In this document: one piece after another, positions 9,056-18,568 of the stretch
How positions within the stretch are numbered: the first letter of the stretch is position 1
How the letters are laid out: every line of letters begins with the position of its first letter
Origin: Croceicoccus sp. YJ47
GTDB lineage: Bacteria; Pseudomonadota; Alphaproteobacteria; Sphingomonadales; Sphingomonadaceae
Assembly: GCF_016745095.1 (NCBI RefSeq)
Contig: NZ_CP067087.1
Coordinates: forward strand, 3,274,501-3,338,500
Direction of reading: 5' to 3'
DNA length: 64,000 nt
Notes under the pieces: generated by a model
The model's input: only the letters and a program-made list of their open reading frames with translations
Databases searched by the model: none
What the model was told of the DNA's origin: nothing
Made by a program: the position numbers and the translations under genes

Positions 9056-10036
9056 TCATCCCGCGTTGCGGTCGCCGAGACACACGGTGGTGCGGACGGC
9101 CCGGTGATCGGAGCTGTTCTTCGGCATCACGGTGAAATCGCGCAATTCCAAGTCGCCGCGCACCATGACTTGGTCGAGCGGCCAGCCGAGCCAGGTCATG
9201 TCCGCCGGAAAGGTCGGATAGGTGCCGCGCCCGATCCGCGGATCGCGCCAGTCGCCTTCCTTGCGAAACTTGCTCGTCGTGGCCGACCACGGCACATCGT
9301 TGAAATCGCCCATGACCAGCGCGTCGGGAAGGCCGTTGGGCGTTTCCGTGCCCGCACGCACGATATTGGCGTCGCGTTCCTCGGTATCCATGCCGGGAAT
9401 GGGCGGTTTGGGATGCAGGCCGATGAAATCGAACCGGCGCCCGTTGGGCAGCGCCACCGTGGCGTAGAGCGTCGGCGTATCGCGCGAGGTATTCTCCACC
9501 ATGCGCGCACCCGACACCGGAATGCGCGATGCGAAGATCATGCCGAAGGCGTGCGGCTGAATATCCTGCGTCCGGTAATCATACTGGCTAAGCACGGGGT
9601 CGAGCTGCCGCTCCCACGTCACGTCGGTTTCCATCAAAAGCAGGAGATCGGGCGAAACACGCTCGATCTGCCGAATAACCTCGGCATAGCCGTCGTTCTT
9701 CACCTTCACATTGACGGCGAGCGCGGTGACGCATTGCGCGCTTTCATCGTTCGGATCGGCCAGGGCAATATCCGTGCCGGCAAGCGCATTATAGGGCCAG
9801 ATGCGCAGAAGATGAACGATGGCGATCACGACGAACGTGCCCGCTACGACCCATCGCCCCGCGCGCAGCACGAGCACCGCCACGATCGCCAGGATGATCG
9901 CCGCCCACATCGCCGGTTCCCGCGTCATGTCGAGCGCACGAATGAACCATTGATCGCTCGGGATCAGCGATACCAGCGTCAGCAATAAGCCGACCGCCGC
10001 CACGATCCCCAAAATCCATTTCAAACCCTTGCGCAT
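9056..10036 (-). CDS. membrane-anchored endonuclease/exonuclease/phosphatase (EEP) family protein
   Basis: The start is placed at ATG 10036, which has AGGGGG seven bases upstream; a longer reading to 10063 lacks this. The 326-residue product has three N-terminal membrane segments (about residues 4-22, 38-56 and 60-78). A periplasmic EEP domain follows with LLMETD (metal Glu), GLHPKPP, MGDFNDVPWS (Asp-Asn) and SSDHRAV (Asp-His), the usual DNase I-fold catalytic set. Such anchored EEP proteins are predicted phosphodiesterases or phosphatases; their substrate is unknown. It converges on the HExxH gene with a three-base gap between the stops. Confidence 0.85.
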   Translation of the reverse strand: MRKGLKWILGIVAAVGLLLTLVSLIPSDQWFIRALDMTREPAMWAAIILAIVAVLVLRAGRWVVAGTFVVIAIVHLLRIWPYNALAGTDIALADPNDESAQCVTALAVNVKVKNDGYAEVIRQIERVSPDLLLLMETDVTWERQLDPVLSQYDYRTQDIQPHAFGMIFASRIPVSGARMVENTSRDTPTLYATVALPNGRRFDFIGLHPKPPIPGMDTEERDANIVRAGTETPNGLPDALVMGDFNDVPWSATTSKFRKEGDWRDPRIGRGTYPTFPADMTWLGWPLDQVMVRGDLELRDFTVMPKNSSDHRAVRTTVCLGDRNAG

Positions 10037-10103
10037 ATCTGCCCCCTGTGTGTTCATTCGCATATCGACGCGTCTCCGCGCATCACCCGCCCCGGCCCCA
10101 AAC

Positions 10104-10140
10104 GAAAAAGGGCGCCGCCTGCAGGCAGCGCCCTTTCAAG
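10104..10140 (-). terminator. rho-independent terminator downstream of the glycine-zipper lipoprotein gene
   Basis: AAAGGGCGC (10107-10115) pairs with GCGCCCTTT (10128-10136), and the enclosed GCCTGCAGGC is itself palindromic. On the minus strand the stem is followed by a TTTTTCG run, the expected orientation for the gene ending at 10160. Confidence 0.8.
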
Positions 10141-10159
10141 ACCGAAGGGAAAACCGCGA

Positions 10160-10459
10160 TCAAAAATAATTGCGATAGCGATCGTCGTTCCGGCAATCCT
10201 CGTCGATGTAACGATTGCCGTTGCGGTCGCGGAAACCGTTGCAATCGTTGTTCTTGTCCTTGAACGTGCCGGCAAGACCACCCGCAAGCGCACCCACGGC
10301 CGCATAGGTAATCACGTCCTCGCCCGTCACGGCCGCGACGCCCGCGCCGAGCGCGCCGCCGATGCCGGCACCTTCGACCGCGTAATTGTCGGCACAGCCG
10401 CCCATCGAAAGCGCAGCGGCACCCATCATGGGCAGAGCAATCATCTTCATCGTATTCAT
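10160..10459 (-). CDS. glycine-zipper lipoprotein, hypothetical
   Basis: The start is set at ATG 10459, preceded by GGGAAG. This gives a 99-residue protein with signal peptide MNTMKMIALPMMGAAALSM and a lipobox-like GGC. A Gly/Ala-rich double glycine zipper (AGIGGALGAGVAAVTG and AVGALAGGLAGTF) covers residues 28-67. The tail is rich in Asp, Asn and Arg with two DRNGN/DKNNDCN-like loops that look calcium-binding. Glycine-zipper lipoproteins are usually outer-membrane or envelope stress components. No specific function can be given. A strong terminator follows the gene. Confidence 0.75.
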   Translation of the reverse strand: MNTMKMIALPMMGAAALSMGGCADNYAVEGAGIGGALGAGVAAVTGEDVITYAAVGALAGGLAGTFKDKNNDCNGFRDRNGNRYIDEDCRNDDRYRNYF

Positions 10460-10556
10460 GGCAAAACTTCCCTTGTCCGCCCCTGTTTCATTCTGCTGGA
10501 TGATACGATCCAATCCGCGAACCGTTCCGGCAGAAACGAAATCGGGGCGCAGGACA

Positions 10557-11144
10557 TCAATCCGGCTTTTTCGCGACACCCACCATGGCGGGGCGAAGAA
10601 GACGCTCGCGGATCATCCAGCCGCTCTGCATTTCCTGCACCACCGTGCCGGGTTCTTCATCCGACGGAACCTCGATCATGGCCTGATGCTGATTGGGGTC
10701 GAGGGGGAGCCCCTTGGCCGCGATGCGGGTGATGCCATGCTGCCCGAAAATCTTGTCGAGCTCGCGGCCCGTCGCCTCCAGCCCGGCGACGAGACCCTTC
10801 ATCTTCTCGTCCTCGCGCATGGCGGGCGGGATCGCTTCCAGCGCGCGCTGCATGTTGTCATAGACGGAGAGAATGTCGCGCGCAAAACCGGTCGCGGCAT
10901 AGGCGCGGGCATCGGCGACGTCCTTCTCCATGCGGCGCCGCACGTTCTGCGTCTCGGCGCGGGCATAGAGCACCTGCTGCTTCGCCTCGGCGAGTTCGTT
11001 TTCCAGTTCCGCGACGCGGTCGCCGCCGCCTGCCTCGCCCTCTTCCTCCGGCGTTCCATCGTCCAGCATGTCTTCGGGCACGCCTTTCAGTTCGTGTTCC
11101 ACCGCTTCGTCGTGAGTGCCTTCGTCGTTCATTGACGTTTCCAT
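10557..11144 (-). CDS. grpE: nucleotide exchange factor GrpE
   Basis: A 195-residue GrpE with a long acidic N-terminus, a central coiled coil (about 45-105, with ELENELAEAKQQVLYARAET) and the C-terminal beta domain (GLPLDPNQHQAMIEV). The tail ends in the family pattern GWMIRERLLRPAMVGVAK. It exchanges ADP for ATP on DnaK. The gene lies 64 bases downstream of hrcA on the same strand, the common hrcA-grpE arrangement, and dnaKJ is three kilobases away. ATG 11144 is used; ATG 11132 (MNDEG) is also possible. Confidence 0.95.
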   Translation of the reverse strand: METSMNDEGTHDEAVEHELKGVPEDMLDDGTPEEEGEAGGGDRVAELENELAEAKQQVLYARAETQNVRRRMEKDVADARAYAATGFARDILSVYDNMQRALEAIPPAMREDEKMKGLVAGLEATGRELDKIFGQHGITRIAAKGLPLDPNQHQAMIEVPSDEEPGTVVQEMQSGWMIRERLLRPAMVGVAKKPD

Positions 11145-11208
11145 GTCCTGTTGTCCGGTGATGAAACCGGGCGCGATTGTCGCCGCGCACCGGCGCTTGC
11201 CCCATTGG

Positions 11209-12264
11209 TCATCCGCGCGGATTGCCCAGCGAATGCCCCAATGACCGGGCCGTGAAATCCACCATGGGGACGAGCCGCGCGTAATTCAACCGCGTCGGGC
11301 CGATGACCCCCACCACGCCGATCACCCGCCCTTCGCGGTCGCGATAGGGCGAAGCGATGACCGACGACCCCGAAAGCGAGAACAGCTTGTTCTCCGACCC
11401 GATGAAAATCCGCGCCGCCTGCGCATCGCGCGCGCTGTCGAGCAGGCGCGCCACCTGTTCGGAGCGTTCGATGTCGTCGATAAGCGAGCGCACCCGTTCG
11501 AGATCCGCCACCGCCCCGTCGTCCAGCAGCCGCGCCTGTCCCCGCACGATCAGCACCGGGCGCCGCGCGGCATCCTCGCTCAATATCGCAAGGCCCCGTT
11601 CGGCAAGGTCGCGCGCCGCGGCATCGAGGCTCGCCCGGTCGGCGTCGAGCTCGTGGCGCACGGCCTGCGACGCTTCGGGCAGGGTGCGGCCCTGCAATTG
11701 GGCGCTGATTAAATTGGCCGCCTGCTCTAGAGCGGAGGGACCGGCGCCGGCAGGCACTTCGATCACGCGGTTCTCGATGCCCCCATCCTCGCCCACCATC
11801 ACGACAAGCGCGCGCCCCTGCCCCAGCGGCACGAGGCTGAACTGGTCAAGGCGGGGTTCGCGCGGCGGCACCATGACCACGCCGGCGCATGCGGACAGGT
11901 TCGACAACGCCTCGCTCGTCCGCGAAAGCGCCGTCTCCACCGGGCCGGGATTGGCAAGCTCGCGCTCGATCGTGGCGCGTTCCTGCTCGGTCGGTTCGGC
12001 GACCTGCATCATGCCATCGACAAACAGGCGCAGCCCGCTTTCCGTCGGCATCCGCCCCGCGCTGGTATGCGGCGCGGACAACAGCCCGGCGCGTTCCAGA
12101 TCGGCCAGGACCGACCGGATCGACGCGGGCGAAAGATTGACCCCATCCGCCCCTGCCAGCAATTTCGACCCGACCGGCGCGCCCGTTTCGATGTATCCCT
12201 CGACCACCAGGCGAAAGATTTCGCGTGCGCGAGTGGTCAGTTCGGTGATGGGCGGGGCTGTCAT
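11209..12264 (-). CDS. hrcA: heat-inducible transcription repressor HrcA
   Basis: The start is placed at ATG 12264, giving a 351-residue product beginning [20 protein letters not shown]. The frame is open upstream, but that sequence is not HrcA-like and would run into the divergent rph region. The N-terminal winged helix ([19 protein letters not shown]) and the conserved [18 protein letters not shown] are typical, followed by the GAF-like domain and the C-terminal [19 protein letters not shown]. HrcA represses groESL and related genes through CIRCE elements. I see no CIRCE repeat in this window, so its targets lie elsewhere. Confidence 0.95.
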   Translation of the reverse strand: MTAPPITELTTRAREIFRLVVEGYIETGAPVGSKLLAGADGVNLSPASIRSVLADLERAGLLSAPHTSAGRMPTESGLRLFVDGMMQVAEPTEQERATIERELANPGPVETALSRTSEALSNLSACAGVVMVPPREPRLDQFSLVPLGQGRALVVMVGEDGGIENRVIEVPAGAGPSALEQAANLISAQLQGRTLPEASQAVRHELDADRASLDAAARDLAERGLAILSEDAARRPVLIVRGQARLLDDGAVADLERVRSLIDDIERSEQVARLLDSARDAQAARIFIGSENKLFSLSGSSVIASPYRDREGRVIGVVGVIGPTRLNYARLVPMVDFTARSLGHSLGNPRG

Positions 12265-12434
12265 GCATTCGAAGTAGGGTGGAACGCGCCCATGCTCAAG
12301 CGTTTCGGGCCATGGCACCCGGTGAAACGGCCTCGCGGACGATGGCCGCTTTACCGGATTCCAGAGCGAAACCCCTTGCGCCGCGCCGCGCCATCCGTAA
12401 GACCGCGTGCGAATTACCACAGGAGAACACATTC

Positions 12435-13148
12435 ATGCGCCCATCCGGCCGCGCCCCCGATGAAATGCGGGCGATCTCGATCGAAACCGGCTTTACCAGG
12501 CATGCCGAAGGCTCGTGCCTGATCGCATTTGGCGATACACGCGTGCTGTGCACCGCCAGTGTCGAGGAACGCCTGCCGCCATGGCTGCGCGGCAAGGGCG
12601 AAGGTTGGGTCACGGGCGAATACTCCATGCTGCCCCGCGCCACCCACACCCGCGGATCGCGCGAGGCGGCCAAGGGCAAGCAATCGGGCCGGACGCAGGA
12701 AATTCAACGGCTTATCGGGCGTTCCTTGCGTTCCGTCACGGATCTGAAGCTGCTTGGTGAACGGCAGATCACGCTCGACTGCGATGTGATCCAGGCCGAT
12801 GGCGGCACGCGCACCGCGGCGATTTCGGGCGCATGGGTCGCGCTCAAACTCGCGGTGAAAGGCCTGATGGAGGCGGGCGCGATCAAGCAGGACCCCCTCA
12901 CCCGCAAGGTCGCGGCGGTGAGCTGCGGCATCTTTGACGGGACGCCGGTGCTCGACCTCGATTATGCGGAGGATTCCAACGCCGACGCCGATGCCAATTT
13001 CGTCCTCATCGAAGGCGGGCACATCGCCGAGGTACAGGCCACCGCGGAGGGCGCGACCTATGACGAGGAGGCGCTGCTGCGCCTGCTTCGCCTCGCCCGC
13101 ACCGGTTGCAGCGAAATCTTCGCCGCGCAGGGAAAGGCCGTCGCATAA
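12435..13148 (+). CDS. rph: ribonuclease PH
   Basis: Start at ATG 12435 with AGGAGA at 12421-12426. The 237-residue enzyme begins [19 protein letters not shown] and carries the RNase PH landmarks: [11 protein letters not shown] (phosphate-binding Arg), [12 protein letters not shown], and the catalytic aspartates in [19 protein letters not shown]. It trims the 3' ends of tRNA precursors phosphorolytically. It opens an rph-rdgB pair that sits divergently from hrcA, a frequent arrangement in Alphaproteobacteria. Confidence 0.97.
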   Translation: MRPSGRAPDEMRAISIETGFTRHAEGSCLIAFGDTRVLCTASVEERLPPWLRGKGEGWVTGEYSMLPRATHTRGSREAAKGKQSGRTQEIQRLIGRSLRSVTDLKLLGERQITLDCDVIQADGGTRTAAISGAWVALKLAVKGLMEAGAIKQDPLTRKVAAVSCGIFDGTPVLDLDYAEDSNADADANFVLIEGGHIAEVQATAEGATYDEEALLRLLRLARTGCSEIFAAQGKAVA

Positions 13149-13157
13149 AGGACGCAT

Positions 13158-13796
13158 GTGATGAGTGACAATCCCCGTCTCGGCGCCGGTTCGCTGGTGA
13201 TCGCAACCCATAATGCAGGCAAGCTGAAGGAGATTTCCGCCCTTCTCGAACCCTATGGGATGAAATGTCTTTCGGCAGGCTCGCTCGGCCTGCCGGAGCC
13301 GGCGGAGACGGGGACGACCTTCGTTGAAAACGCGCTGATCAAGGCGCATGCGGCGGCAAAATCCTCGCAATTGCCGGCGCTGGCCGATGACAGCGGCATG
13401 TCGGTTGCCGCGCTGGACGGGCGGCCGGGCGTCTACACCGCGGACTGGGCCGAACGGCAATGGTTCGAGGGCGATGCCGGGCGCGACTGGTACATGGCGA
13501 TGGGCAAGGTCGAGGGCATGCTGGCCGAGCGCGGGCCGGACGTCGCGCGCGACGCGTGGTTCAGCTGCGTTCTCGCCATCGCCTGGCCCGACGGGCGGCA
13601 AGCGGTGTACGAAGGGCGCGTAGACGGTTCGCTGACATGGCCGCCGCGCGGGCAGCTGGGCTTTGGATACGATCCCGTCTTCGTGCCCGCGGGCCGCGAC
13701 CGGACCTTCGCCGAAATCGACCCGGCGGAAAAACACAGGGTCAGCCACCGCGCCCATGCCTTTGCCAAATTGCGCGCGGATCAGTTCGGCGCCTGA
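13158..13796 (+). CDS. rdgB: RdgB/HAM1 family non-canonical purine NTP pyrophosphatase
   Basis: A 212-residue ITPase-family protein. It shows the N-terminal substrate motif ATHNAGKLKEI, the metal/catalytic segment LADDSGMSVAALDGRPGVYT and the conserved GYDPVFVPAG, with HRVSHRA near the C-terminus. It hydrolyses dITP, ITP and XTP to monophosphates and so keeps deaminated purines out of nucleic acids. GTG 13158 and ATG 13161 are adjacent starts; the difference is a single residue. The gene begins nine bases after rph. Confidence 0.96.
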   Translation: MMSDNPRLGAGSLVIATHNAGKLKEISALLEPYGMKCLSAGSLGLPEPAETGTTFVENALIKAHAAAKSSQLPALADDSGMSVAALDGRPGVYTADWAERQWFEGDAGRDWYMAMGKVEGMLAERGPDVARDAWFSCVLAIAWPDGRQAVYEGRVDGSLTWPPRGQLGFGYDPVFVPAGRDRTFAEIDPAEKHRVSHRAHAFAKLRADQFGA

Positions 13797-13855
13797 ACCC
13801 GAAGCACGTTCGCCGGGCTTGACTTTGGCGGGCGATGCGGCGCTGAAATGGCGGC

Positions 13856-15007
13856 ATGACGCTTGCGCTTTACATCCACTGGCCCTTCTGCGCGAAGAAA
13901 TGCCCCTACTGTGATTTTAACAGCCATGTGCGCGATACGGTGGACGTGGCCGCGTGGGAGGCGGCGCTGCTCGCCGACATGGCGTTCGAGGCGGAGCGGA
14001 CGGGTCAACGCACCCTCACCTCGATCTTTTTCGGGGGCGGCACCCCGTCCCTCATGCCGCCGGAACTGGTCGAGCGGCTGATCGCGGCGGCGGGGCGGCA
14101 CTGGTCCTTTGCGGAGGATGTCGAGATCACGCTGGAGGCCAATCCCTCCTCGGTCGAGGCATCGCGCTTTGCCGATCTGGCGCGGGCGGGGATTAACCGG
14201 ACCTCGCTCGGTTTGCAAAGTCTGGATGACAAGGCGTTGAAATTCCTGGGACGACTGCACGGCGCGGCGGAGGGTCTTGCCGCGCTCGACACGGCGCAGG
14301 CGCATTTCAAGCGGGTCAGTTTCGACCTCATCTACGCCCTCCCCGGTCAGACGGAGGAGGAATGGCAAGCGATGCTCTCCCGCGCACTCGGCTTCGGGAC
14401 GGGGCATCTTTCGCTGTATCAGCTCACGATCGAGCCGGGCACCCGCTTCGCCACCGACCTGCGCCAAGGCGCCTTCGCCATGCCGGAGGAGGATCTGTCC
14501 GCCGAGATGTTCGCCATGACGCGCGCGATGACCGCGGCGGCGGGGCTGCCCGCCTATGAGGTGAGCAATCATGCGCGGCCGGGGGGGGAAAGCCGCCACA
14601 ATCTCACCTACTGGCGCTATGGCGATTATGCGGGGATCGGACCGGGCGCGCATGGCCTGCGTTGCGCCACGGCGACGCAGCGACACCGCAAGCCGGAGAA
14701 TTTCCTCACCGCGGTCCGGCGGGACGGTCACGGCATTTGCGACAGCCATCCCCTGCCGACGGGCGAGCAGGCGGCAGAGGCGCTGATGATGGGCCTCCGG
14801 CTGGACGAGGGTGTCGATCTCGACCGGCTTTCGGCGCGGTTCGGCATGCCGATGGACGGGCTGGTGGCGATGCGGCAGGTGGCGCTGTACCGCGATCTCG
14901 GTTTCGTCACGCTCGATGGCTCGCGGCTTACCGTGACGCCGCGGGGGATGGTCCTGCTCGACGGTCTGCTGGGCGAGCTGGTGCAGCCCGAATTGCTGCT
15001 ATCGTGA
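13856..15007 (+). CDS. hemW: radical SAM heme chaperone HemW
   Basis: The 383-residue protein has the radical SAM cluster motif C12-x3-C16-x2-C19 in HWPFCAKKCPYCDFNSH. The GGGTPSLM glycine motif and the HemN-type C-terminal domain ending in VLLDGLLGEL follow. The extra cysteine right after the cluster triad that is used by true coproporphyrinogen III oxidase (HemN) is absent, which favours HemW, a haem-delivery protein. It follows rdgB after 59 bases and overlaps the xerC start by four bases (GTGA). Confidence 0.93.
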   Translation: MTLALYIHWPFCAKKCPYCDFNSHVRDTVDVAAWEAALLADMAFEAERTGQRTLTSIFFGGGTPSLMPPELVERLIAAAGRHWSFAEDVEITLEANPSSVEASRFADLARAGINRTSLGLQSLDDKALKFLGRLHGAAEGLAALDTAQAHFKRVSFDLIYALPGQTEEEWQAMLSRALGFGTGHLSLYQLTIEPGTRFATDLRQGAFAMPEEDLSAEMFAMTRAMTAAAGLPAYEVSNHARPGGESRHNLTYWRYGDYAGIGPGAHGLRCATATQRHRKPENFLTAVRRDGHGICDSHPLPTGEQAAEALMMGLRLDEGVDLDRLSARFGMPMDGLVAMRQVALYRDLGFVTLDGSRLTVTPRGMVLLDGLLGELVQPELLLS

Positions 15008-15933
15008 CGCATTTTGCCGATCTGCTGGCCGAATGGCACGCGCATCAGACCCACAACCTGCGCCGTTCCACCCATACCGTACGCGCGTATCAGGCCGCGG
15101 CGAAACGCCTGCTCGATTATCTCGGAGGCGATGTGGGATGGGCGGAGCTGGCGCGGTGCGATGCGGCGACCCTGCGCGGGCATATGGCACGGCGGCGCGG
15201 CGACGGATTGTCCAACGCATCGGCGGCGCGGGAGATTTCCGCGTTGAAGGCATTTATCGCCTTTGCCCGACAACGCACTGGAATCGAACATGAAACGCCG
15301 CCCCGCCTGCGCGCGCCGCGGGTCAAGAAGGGCATCCCCCGCGCCATCACCCCGGACGAGGCGGTGGGCGTCTCCGACATGGTGGCGCAAGGCTCGGACG
15401 AGGACTGGATCGGTGCACGCGACCGGGCCGTGCTGCTGCTGCTTTACGGCGCGGGGCTGCGCATTGGGGAGGCGCTCGCGCTCGATTGTGAGGCATGGCC
15501 ACCGGGCGACACGCTGACCGTCATGGGCAAGGGCCGGAAACAGCGCGTCGTGCCCATCATGCCCATCGTGCGCGACGCGGTCGTTGACTATCTTGCCCTC
15601 TCCCCATGGCTGGCGCGGCCCGGCGATCCCTTGTTCCGCGGGGCGAAGGGAGGGCGCCTGTCGCAGGGTGTCGTACAGAAAACGGTGGCGGCTGCGCGGC
15701 AGATTCTCGGCCTGCCATCATCGGCCACGCCCCATGCGCTGCGCCACAGCTTTGCCACGCACCTGCTCGCCGCGGGGGCCGATCTGCGCAGCCTGCAGGA
15801 ATTGCTCGGCCATGCGAGCCTCGGCTCGACACAGATCTATACCAAGGTGGACGCGGCGACCATCCTCGACATCTACCGGGAGGCGCACCCGCGCGAACGC
15901 TCCGGCGAGCGTCAGCCGCGCGAGAGCGGCTAA
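15004..15933 (+). CDS. xerC: tyrosine recombinase XerC-type
   Basis: The start is GTG 15004, overlapping the hemW stop. The frame is open upstream, but that sequence lies inside hemW and is not recombinase-like. The 309-residue product has the SAM-like N-terminal DNA-binding domain and all six catalytic residues: R153 (GLRIGEA), K176, H244 and R247 (HALRHSF), H270 (LGHASLGSTQ) and Y279. Length and context (single copy, chromosomal, no flanking mobile genes) fit the XerC partner of dimer resolution at dif rather than a phage integrase. XerD is not excluded. Confidence 0.9.
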   Translation: MTHFADLLAEWHAHQTHNLRRSTHTVRAYQAAAKRLLDYLGGDVGWAELARCDAATLRGHMARRRGDGLSNASAAREISALKAFIAFARQRTGIEHETPPRLRAPRVKKGIPRAITPDEAVGVSDMVAQGSDEDWIGARDRAVLLLLYGAGLRIGEALALDCEAWPPGDTLTVMGKGRKQRVVPIMPIVRDAVVDYLALSPWLARPGDPLFRGAKGGRLSQGVVQKTVAAARQILGLPSSATPHALRHSFATHLLAAGADLRSLQELLGHASLGSTQIYTKVDAATILDIYREAHPRERSGERQPRESG

Positions 15934-16442
15934 TCCTCCTCGCGGCGGCGCAATTCGCGCGAGATGCGGCGCCGGTCGCGTGAAGAGCGGGTCGCAAGCT
16001 GCGTTTCGAGCAGGAAATAGAGCAGGCTCACGAACACGCCCATCATCGCCGCGATCCACGCCGCCGCAACCCATGTGCCGAGCGGCGGGCGGATGAAGGC
16101 CGACACGAACATCAGGCTGACCACGATACAGATCATCAGCGCGGAGCCCGTGCTGAAATTAATGGCGACATGCGCGAATTTCTGACGCCGCAGGAGGGCG
16201 GGCAATTCCTGCACCTCCCGGTCGAGCCCGCCGCGCTCGGCCCTGCGTTCGAGCCGTTCGACACGGTCGACGATCCATGTCAGCCGCTGATTCATGACGT
16301 TCAGCATCGCCGCCACCGCAGCCAGCAGGAACGCCGGCGCCAGCGACAGTTGCAGGATCTGCTGCACCCGCGCCGTGCTGGCGGTGCGGGACACGAGATC
16401 GGATGCGATCTGCGTATTCACGGCGAGGATATCGGGGATCAT
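15930..16442 (-). CDS. DUF2721 membrane protein
   Basis: Start at ATG 16442 (MIPDILAVNTQIASDLVSRT); an upstream ATG at 16472 adds ten residues unlike the family. The 170-residue protein has three hydrophobic segments (about 35-53, 98-118 and 123-145) and an Arg/Glu-rich charged loop between the first and second (DRVERLERRAERGG). The C-terminus is also very basic (RSSRDRRRISRELRRREED). This matches DUF2721, a family without assigned function. The stop overlaps that of xerC by four bases in convergent orientation. Confidence 0.85.
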   Translation of the reverse strand: MIPDILAVNTQIASDLVSRTASTARVQQILQLSLAPAFLLAAVAAMLNVMNQRLTWIVDRVERLERRAERGGLDREVQELPALLRRQKFAHVAINFSTGSALMICIVVSLMFVSAFIRPPLGTWVAAAWIAAMMGVFVSLLYFLLETQLATRSSRDRRRISRELRRREED

Positions 16443-16482
16443 GCCGCCTCGATACGCCGGGCGGCCTACCATATCAACACGG

Positions 16483-17106
16483 TCACGCCGGCGGATCGCC
16501 CGGATCGTGGTCCACGGCCTTCCACGTGACCACGCGGTAGATGTAGAACGCCGTCATCGCGACGACGAGCACGAGCACCGCATCGCCCAGGTAATGTTCG
16601 AATTCCCGGAACCAGCGCGCCATCAATCCCGCCCCCCAGATCAGCGCCGCATTCCAGATCGCCGTCCCCGCAAGCGTGTATATGAGGAATTTCCAGTGTC
16701 CCATGTGGGCAAGACCGGCCGGTAGCGAGATGATCGTGCGCATCAACGGCGAAAAGCGCAGGAAGAACACGACCCATTGGCCCCAGCGGCGAAAGAAGCG
16801 GCTCGTCGCCTCCACCTGTCGCCAGTCCATGGTGAGCCAGCGGCCATGCCGGTCGACAAACGGCCGCATGCGTTCGTATCCCAGCCTGTCGCCGAGCAGG
16901 AACCATGCGTAATTGCCGAGCGTCGCACCCAATGTGCTCCAGGCGAGCAGGGGCCAGAACGCCATCCGCCCCTCCGCCACGGCGACGCCGGCCACGCCCA
17001 TGATGACCTCGCTGGGCAGGGGCGGGAAAATATTCTCCAGCGCCATCAGGAACGCGATCCCGACATAGCCGCCACCCTCGATGATCGAGACGATCCAGTC
17101 GCTCAT
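16483..17106 (-). CDS. DedA family membrane protein
   Basis: This 207-residue DedA/SNARE-associated (VTT) domain protein shows NIFPPLPSEVIMGVAG near residue 25, the re-entrant helix region ARFSPLMRTIISLPAGL-like (here FLRFSPLMRTIISLPAGLA, about 115-133) and four to five membrane segments. DedA proteins act as lipid transporters or scramblases, for example for undecaprenyl phosphate or phosphatidylethanolamine, depending on subfamily. The exact substrate cannot be read here. The gene lies between gshB and the DUF2721 gene, all on the minus strand. Confidence 0.93.
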   Translation of the reverse strand: MSDWIVSIIEGGGYVGIAFLMALENIFPPLPSEVIMGVAGVAVAEGRMAFWPLLAWSTLGATLGNYAWFLLGDRLGYERMRPFVDRHGRWLTMDWRQVEATSRFFRRWGQWVVFFLRFSPLMRTIISLPAGLAHMGHWKFLIYTLAGTAIWNAALIWGAGLMARWFREFEHYLGDAVLVLVVAMTAFYIYRVVTWKAVDHDPGDPPA

Positions 17107-17209
17107 GCCCCCATCGCCAATGCCGAAGCGTCGTTCATGTCGAAACGTCCATATCGCTTACCCAACCGGCGAGAGCGGCAAAAGCTCCGCCCATCGGCAA
17201 CGGCACGGA

Positions 17210-18178
17210 TCAGGATTGCGCCCGCGCGGCGATCCGGCGCTCGATCGCGGTCCAGATCATGCCGGCGCAATCGCTGCCGTTGAAACGGTCGATGGCGACG
17301 ATGCCGGTGGGCGAGGTCACGTTGATCTCGGTCAGCCATTCGCCGCCGATCACGTCGATGCCCACGAACGTCAGCCCCTTTTCGCGCAGGTCCGGCCCCA
17401 TCGCGTCGCAGATTTCCCGTTCGCGCGGGGTCAGTTCCGCCGCCTCGGCAAAGCCGCCCTGCGCCAGGTTGGAGCGGAACTCCCGCTCGCCCGGCTTGCG
17501 GTTGATGGCGCCGGCCACCTCCCCGTCGATCAGCACGATGCGCTTGTCGCCCTTCGCCACTTCGGGAAGGAAGGGCTGCACCATGTGCGGTTCGGGCCAG
17601 GTCTGGTTGAACATTTCCATCAGCGCGGACAGGTTCGCGCCATCCGCATCGACGCGAAACACCGCCTTCCCCCCGTTGCCGTGCAGGGGTTTGAGCACGA
17701 TCGCGCCGTGCTTTTCCTGGAAATGCCGCACCTCCTCGATCCGCCGGGTGATGAGCGTGGGCGGCATGAAGCGCGCATAATCGAGGACATAGACCTTTTC
17801 CGGCGCGTTGCGCACCGAAACCGGGTCGTTCACCACCAGCGTCTCCCCCGCAATCCGCTCCAGCAGCCAGGTGCCGGTGAGATAGCCGATGTCGAACGGC
17901 GGATCCTGCCGCATCAGCACGAGATCGACATCGCGGCCGAGGTCTATCGTGCGATGATCGCCCATGTCGAAATGATCGCCCGCGACATCGCGCACCGTCA
18001 CCGGCGCGGCGAAGGCGGTCACGCGCCCGTCCTGCCAGCTCAACGAACGCACGTCGTAATGGAACAGCGTATGCCCCCGCGCCTGCGCCGCCATCATCAG
18101 GGCAAAGCTGCTGTCGCCGGCGATATTGATCGAATCCATCGGATCCATCTGGACCGCGACGCGCAATTGTTCGGACAC
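17210..18178 (-). CDS. gshB: glutathione synthase
   Basis: A 322-residue ATP-grasp ligase that joins gamma-glutamylcysteine and glycine. Visible landmarks are the N-terminal QMDPMDSINIAGDSSFALM, RQDPPFDIGYLTGTWLLE, the ATP-grasp loop VLKPLHGNGGKAVFRV and the metal-binding EINVTSPTGIVAIDRF. It starts at GTG 18178, giving VSEQLRVAVQMDP. The order rsmI-yraN-gshB is widely conserved in Alphaproteobacteria and the three are probably one transcript. Confidence 0.97.
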   Translation of the reverse strand: MSEQLRVAVQMDPMDSINIAGDSSFALMMAAQARGHTLFHYDVRSLSWQDGRVTAFAAPVTVRDVAGDHFDMGDHRTIDLGRDVDLVLMRQDPPFDIGYLTGTWLLERIAGETLVVNDPVSVRNAPEKVYVLDYARFMPPTLITRRIEEVRHFQEKHGAIVLKPLHGNGGKAVFRVDADGANLSALMEMFNQTWPEPHMVQPFLPEVAKGDKRIVLIDGEVAGAINRKPGEREFRSNLAQGGFAEAAELTPREREICDAMGPDLREKGLTFVGIDVIGGEWLTEINVTSPTGIVAIDRFNGSDCAGMIWTAIERRIAARAQS

Positions 18179-18217
18179 TGGGCAATTCTCCGCATGTTCT
18201 CGGGTGTTTTCGGCAGA

Positions 18218-18568
18218 TCAGAACTGCCCGGCGTTTTCCAGATGGCGCGGCAAGTGCCCCGGCGCAAGGAGCAGCACGTCGATCCGGCAATCGTCGCCAT
18301 CCTGCATATAGTCGGGCATGGCGATCGCGGCGGCGGCGCTGACCCGCGACAGGCGCCGTGCATCGATGGCGGTGTCGAGATCGGCGGCGCGCGCCCGCCA
18401 TTTCACCTCGACAAAGACGACCATGGTTTCGCGCCGTGCGACGATGTCGATTTCGCCGCCCGCATTGCGCACGCGTTCGGCAAGGATGCGAAACCCTTTC
18501 GATTGCAGATATTGCGCGGCGCTGCGCTCTGCCGTGCGGCCACGCTTTTCGGCGATCTGCCGCTTCAT
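18218..18568 (-). CDS. YraN family protein (UPF0102)
   Basis: The 116-residue protein has the PD-(D/E)xK-nuclease-like core of the family: GGEIDIVARRETMVVFVEVKWR, shortened here to its key parts EIDIVA and VFVEVK. ATG 18568 is chosen because it overlaps the rsmI stop (ATGA) and gives the usual start MKRQIAEKRGRTAE. It is a putative Holliday-junction-resolvase-like nuclease; its cellular role is unknown. Open sequence upstream belongs to rsmI in another frame. Confidence 0.9.
   Translation of the reverse strand: MKRQIAEKRGRTAERSAAQYLQSKGFRILAERVRNAGGEIDIVARRETMVVFVEVKWRARAADLDTAIDARRLSRVSAAAAIAMPDYMQDGDDCRIDVLLLAPGHLPRHLENAGQF

Noticed and set aside
12265-12434. CIRCE operator between hrcA and rph
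   Set aside because: No TTAGCACTC-N9-GAGTGCTAA-like repeat is present here or elsewhere in the window that I could see.
15004-15933. Phage or integrative-element integrase
   Set aside because: The tyrosine recombinase overlaps hemW, matches Xer length and has no attachment repeats, tRNA or mobile genes nearby.
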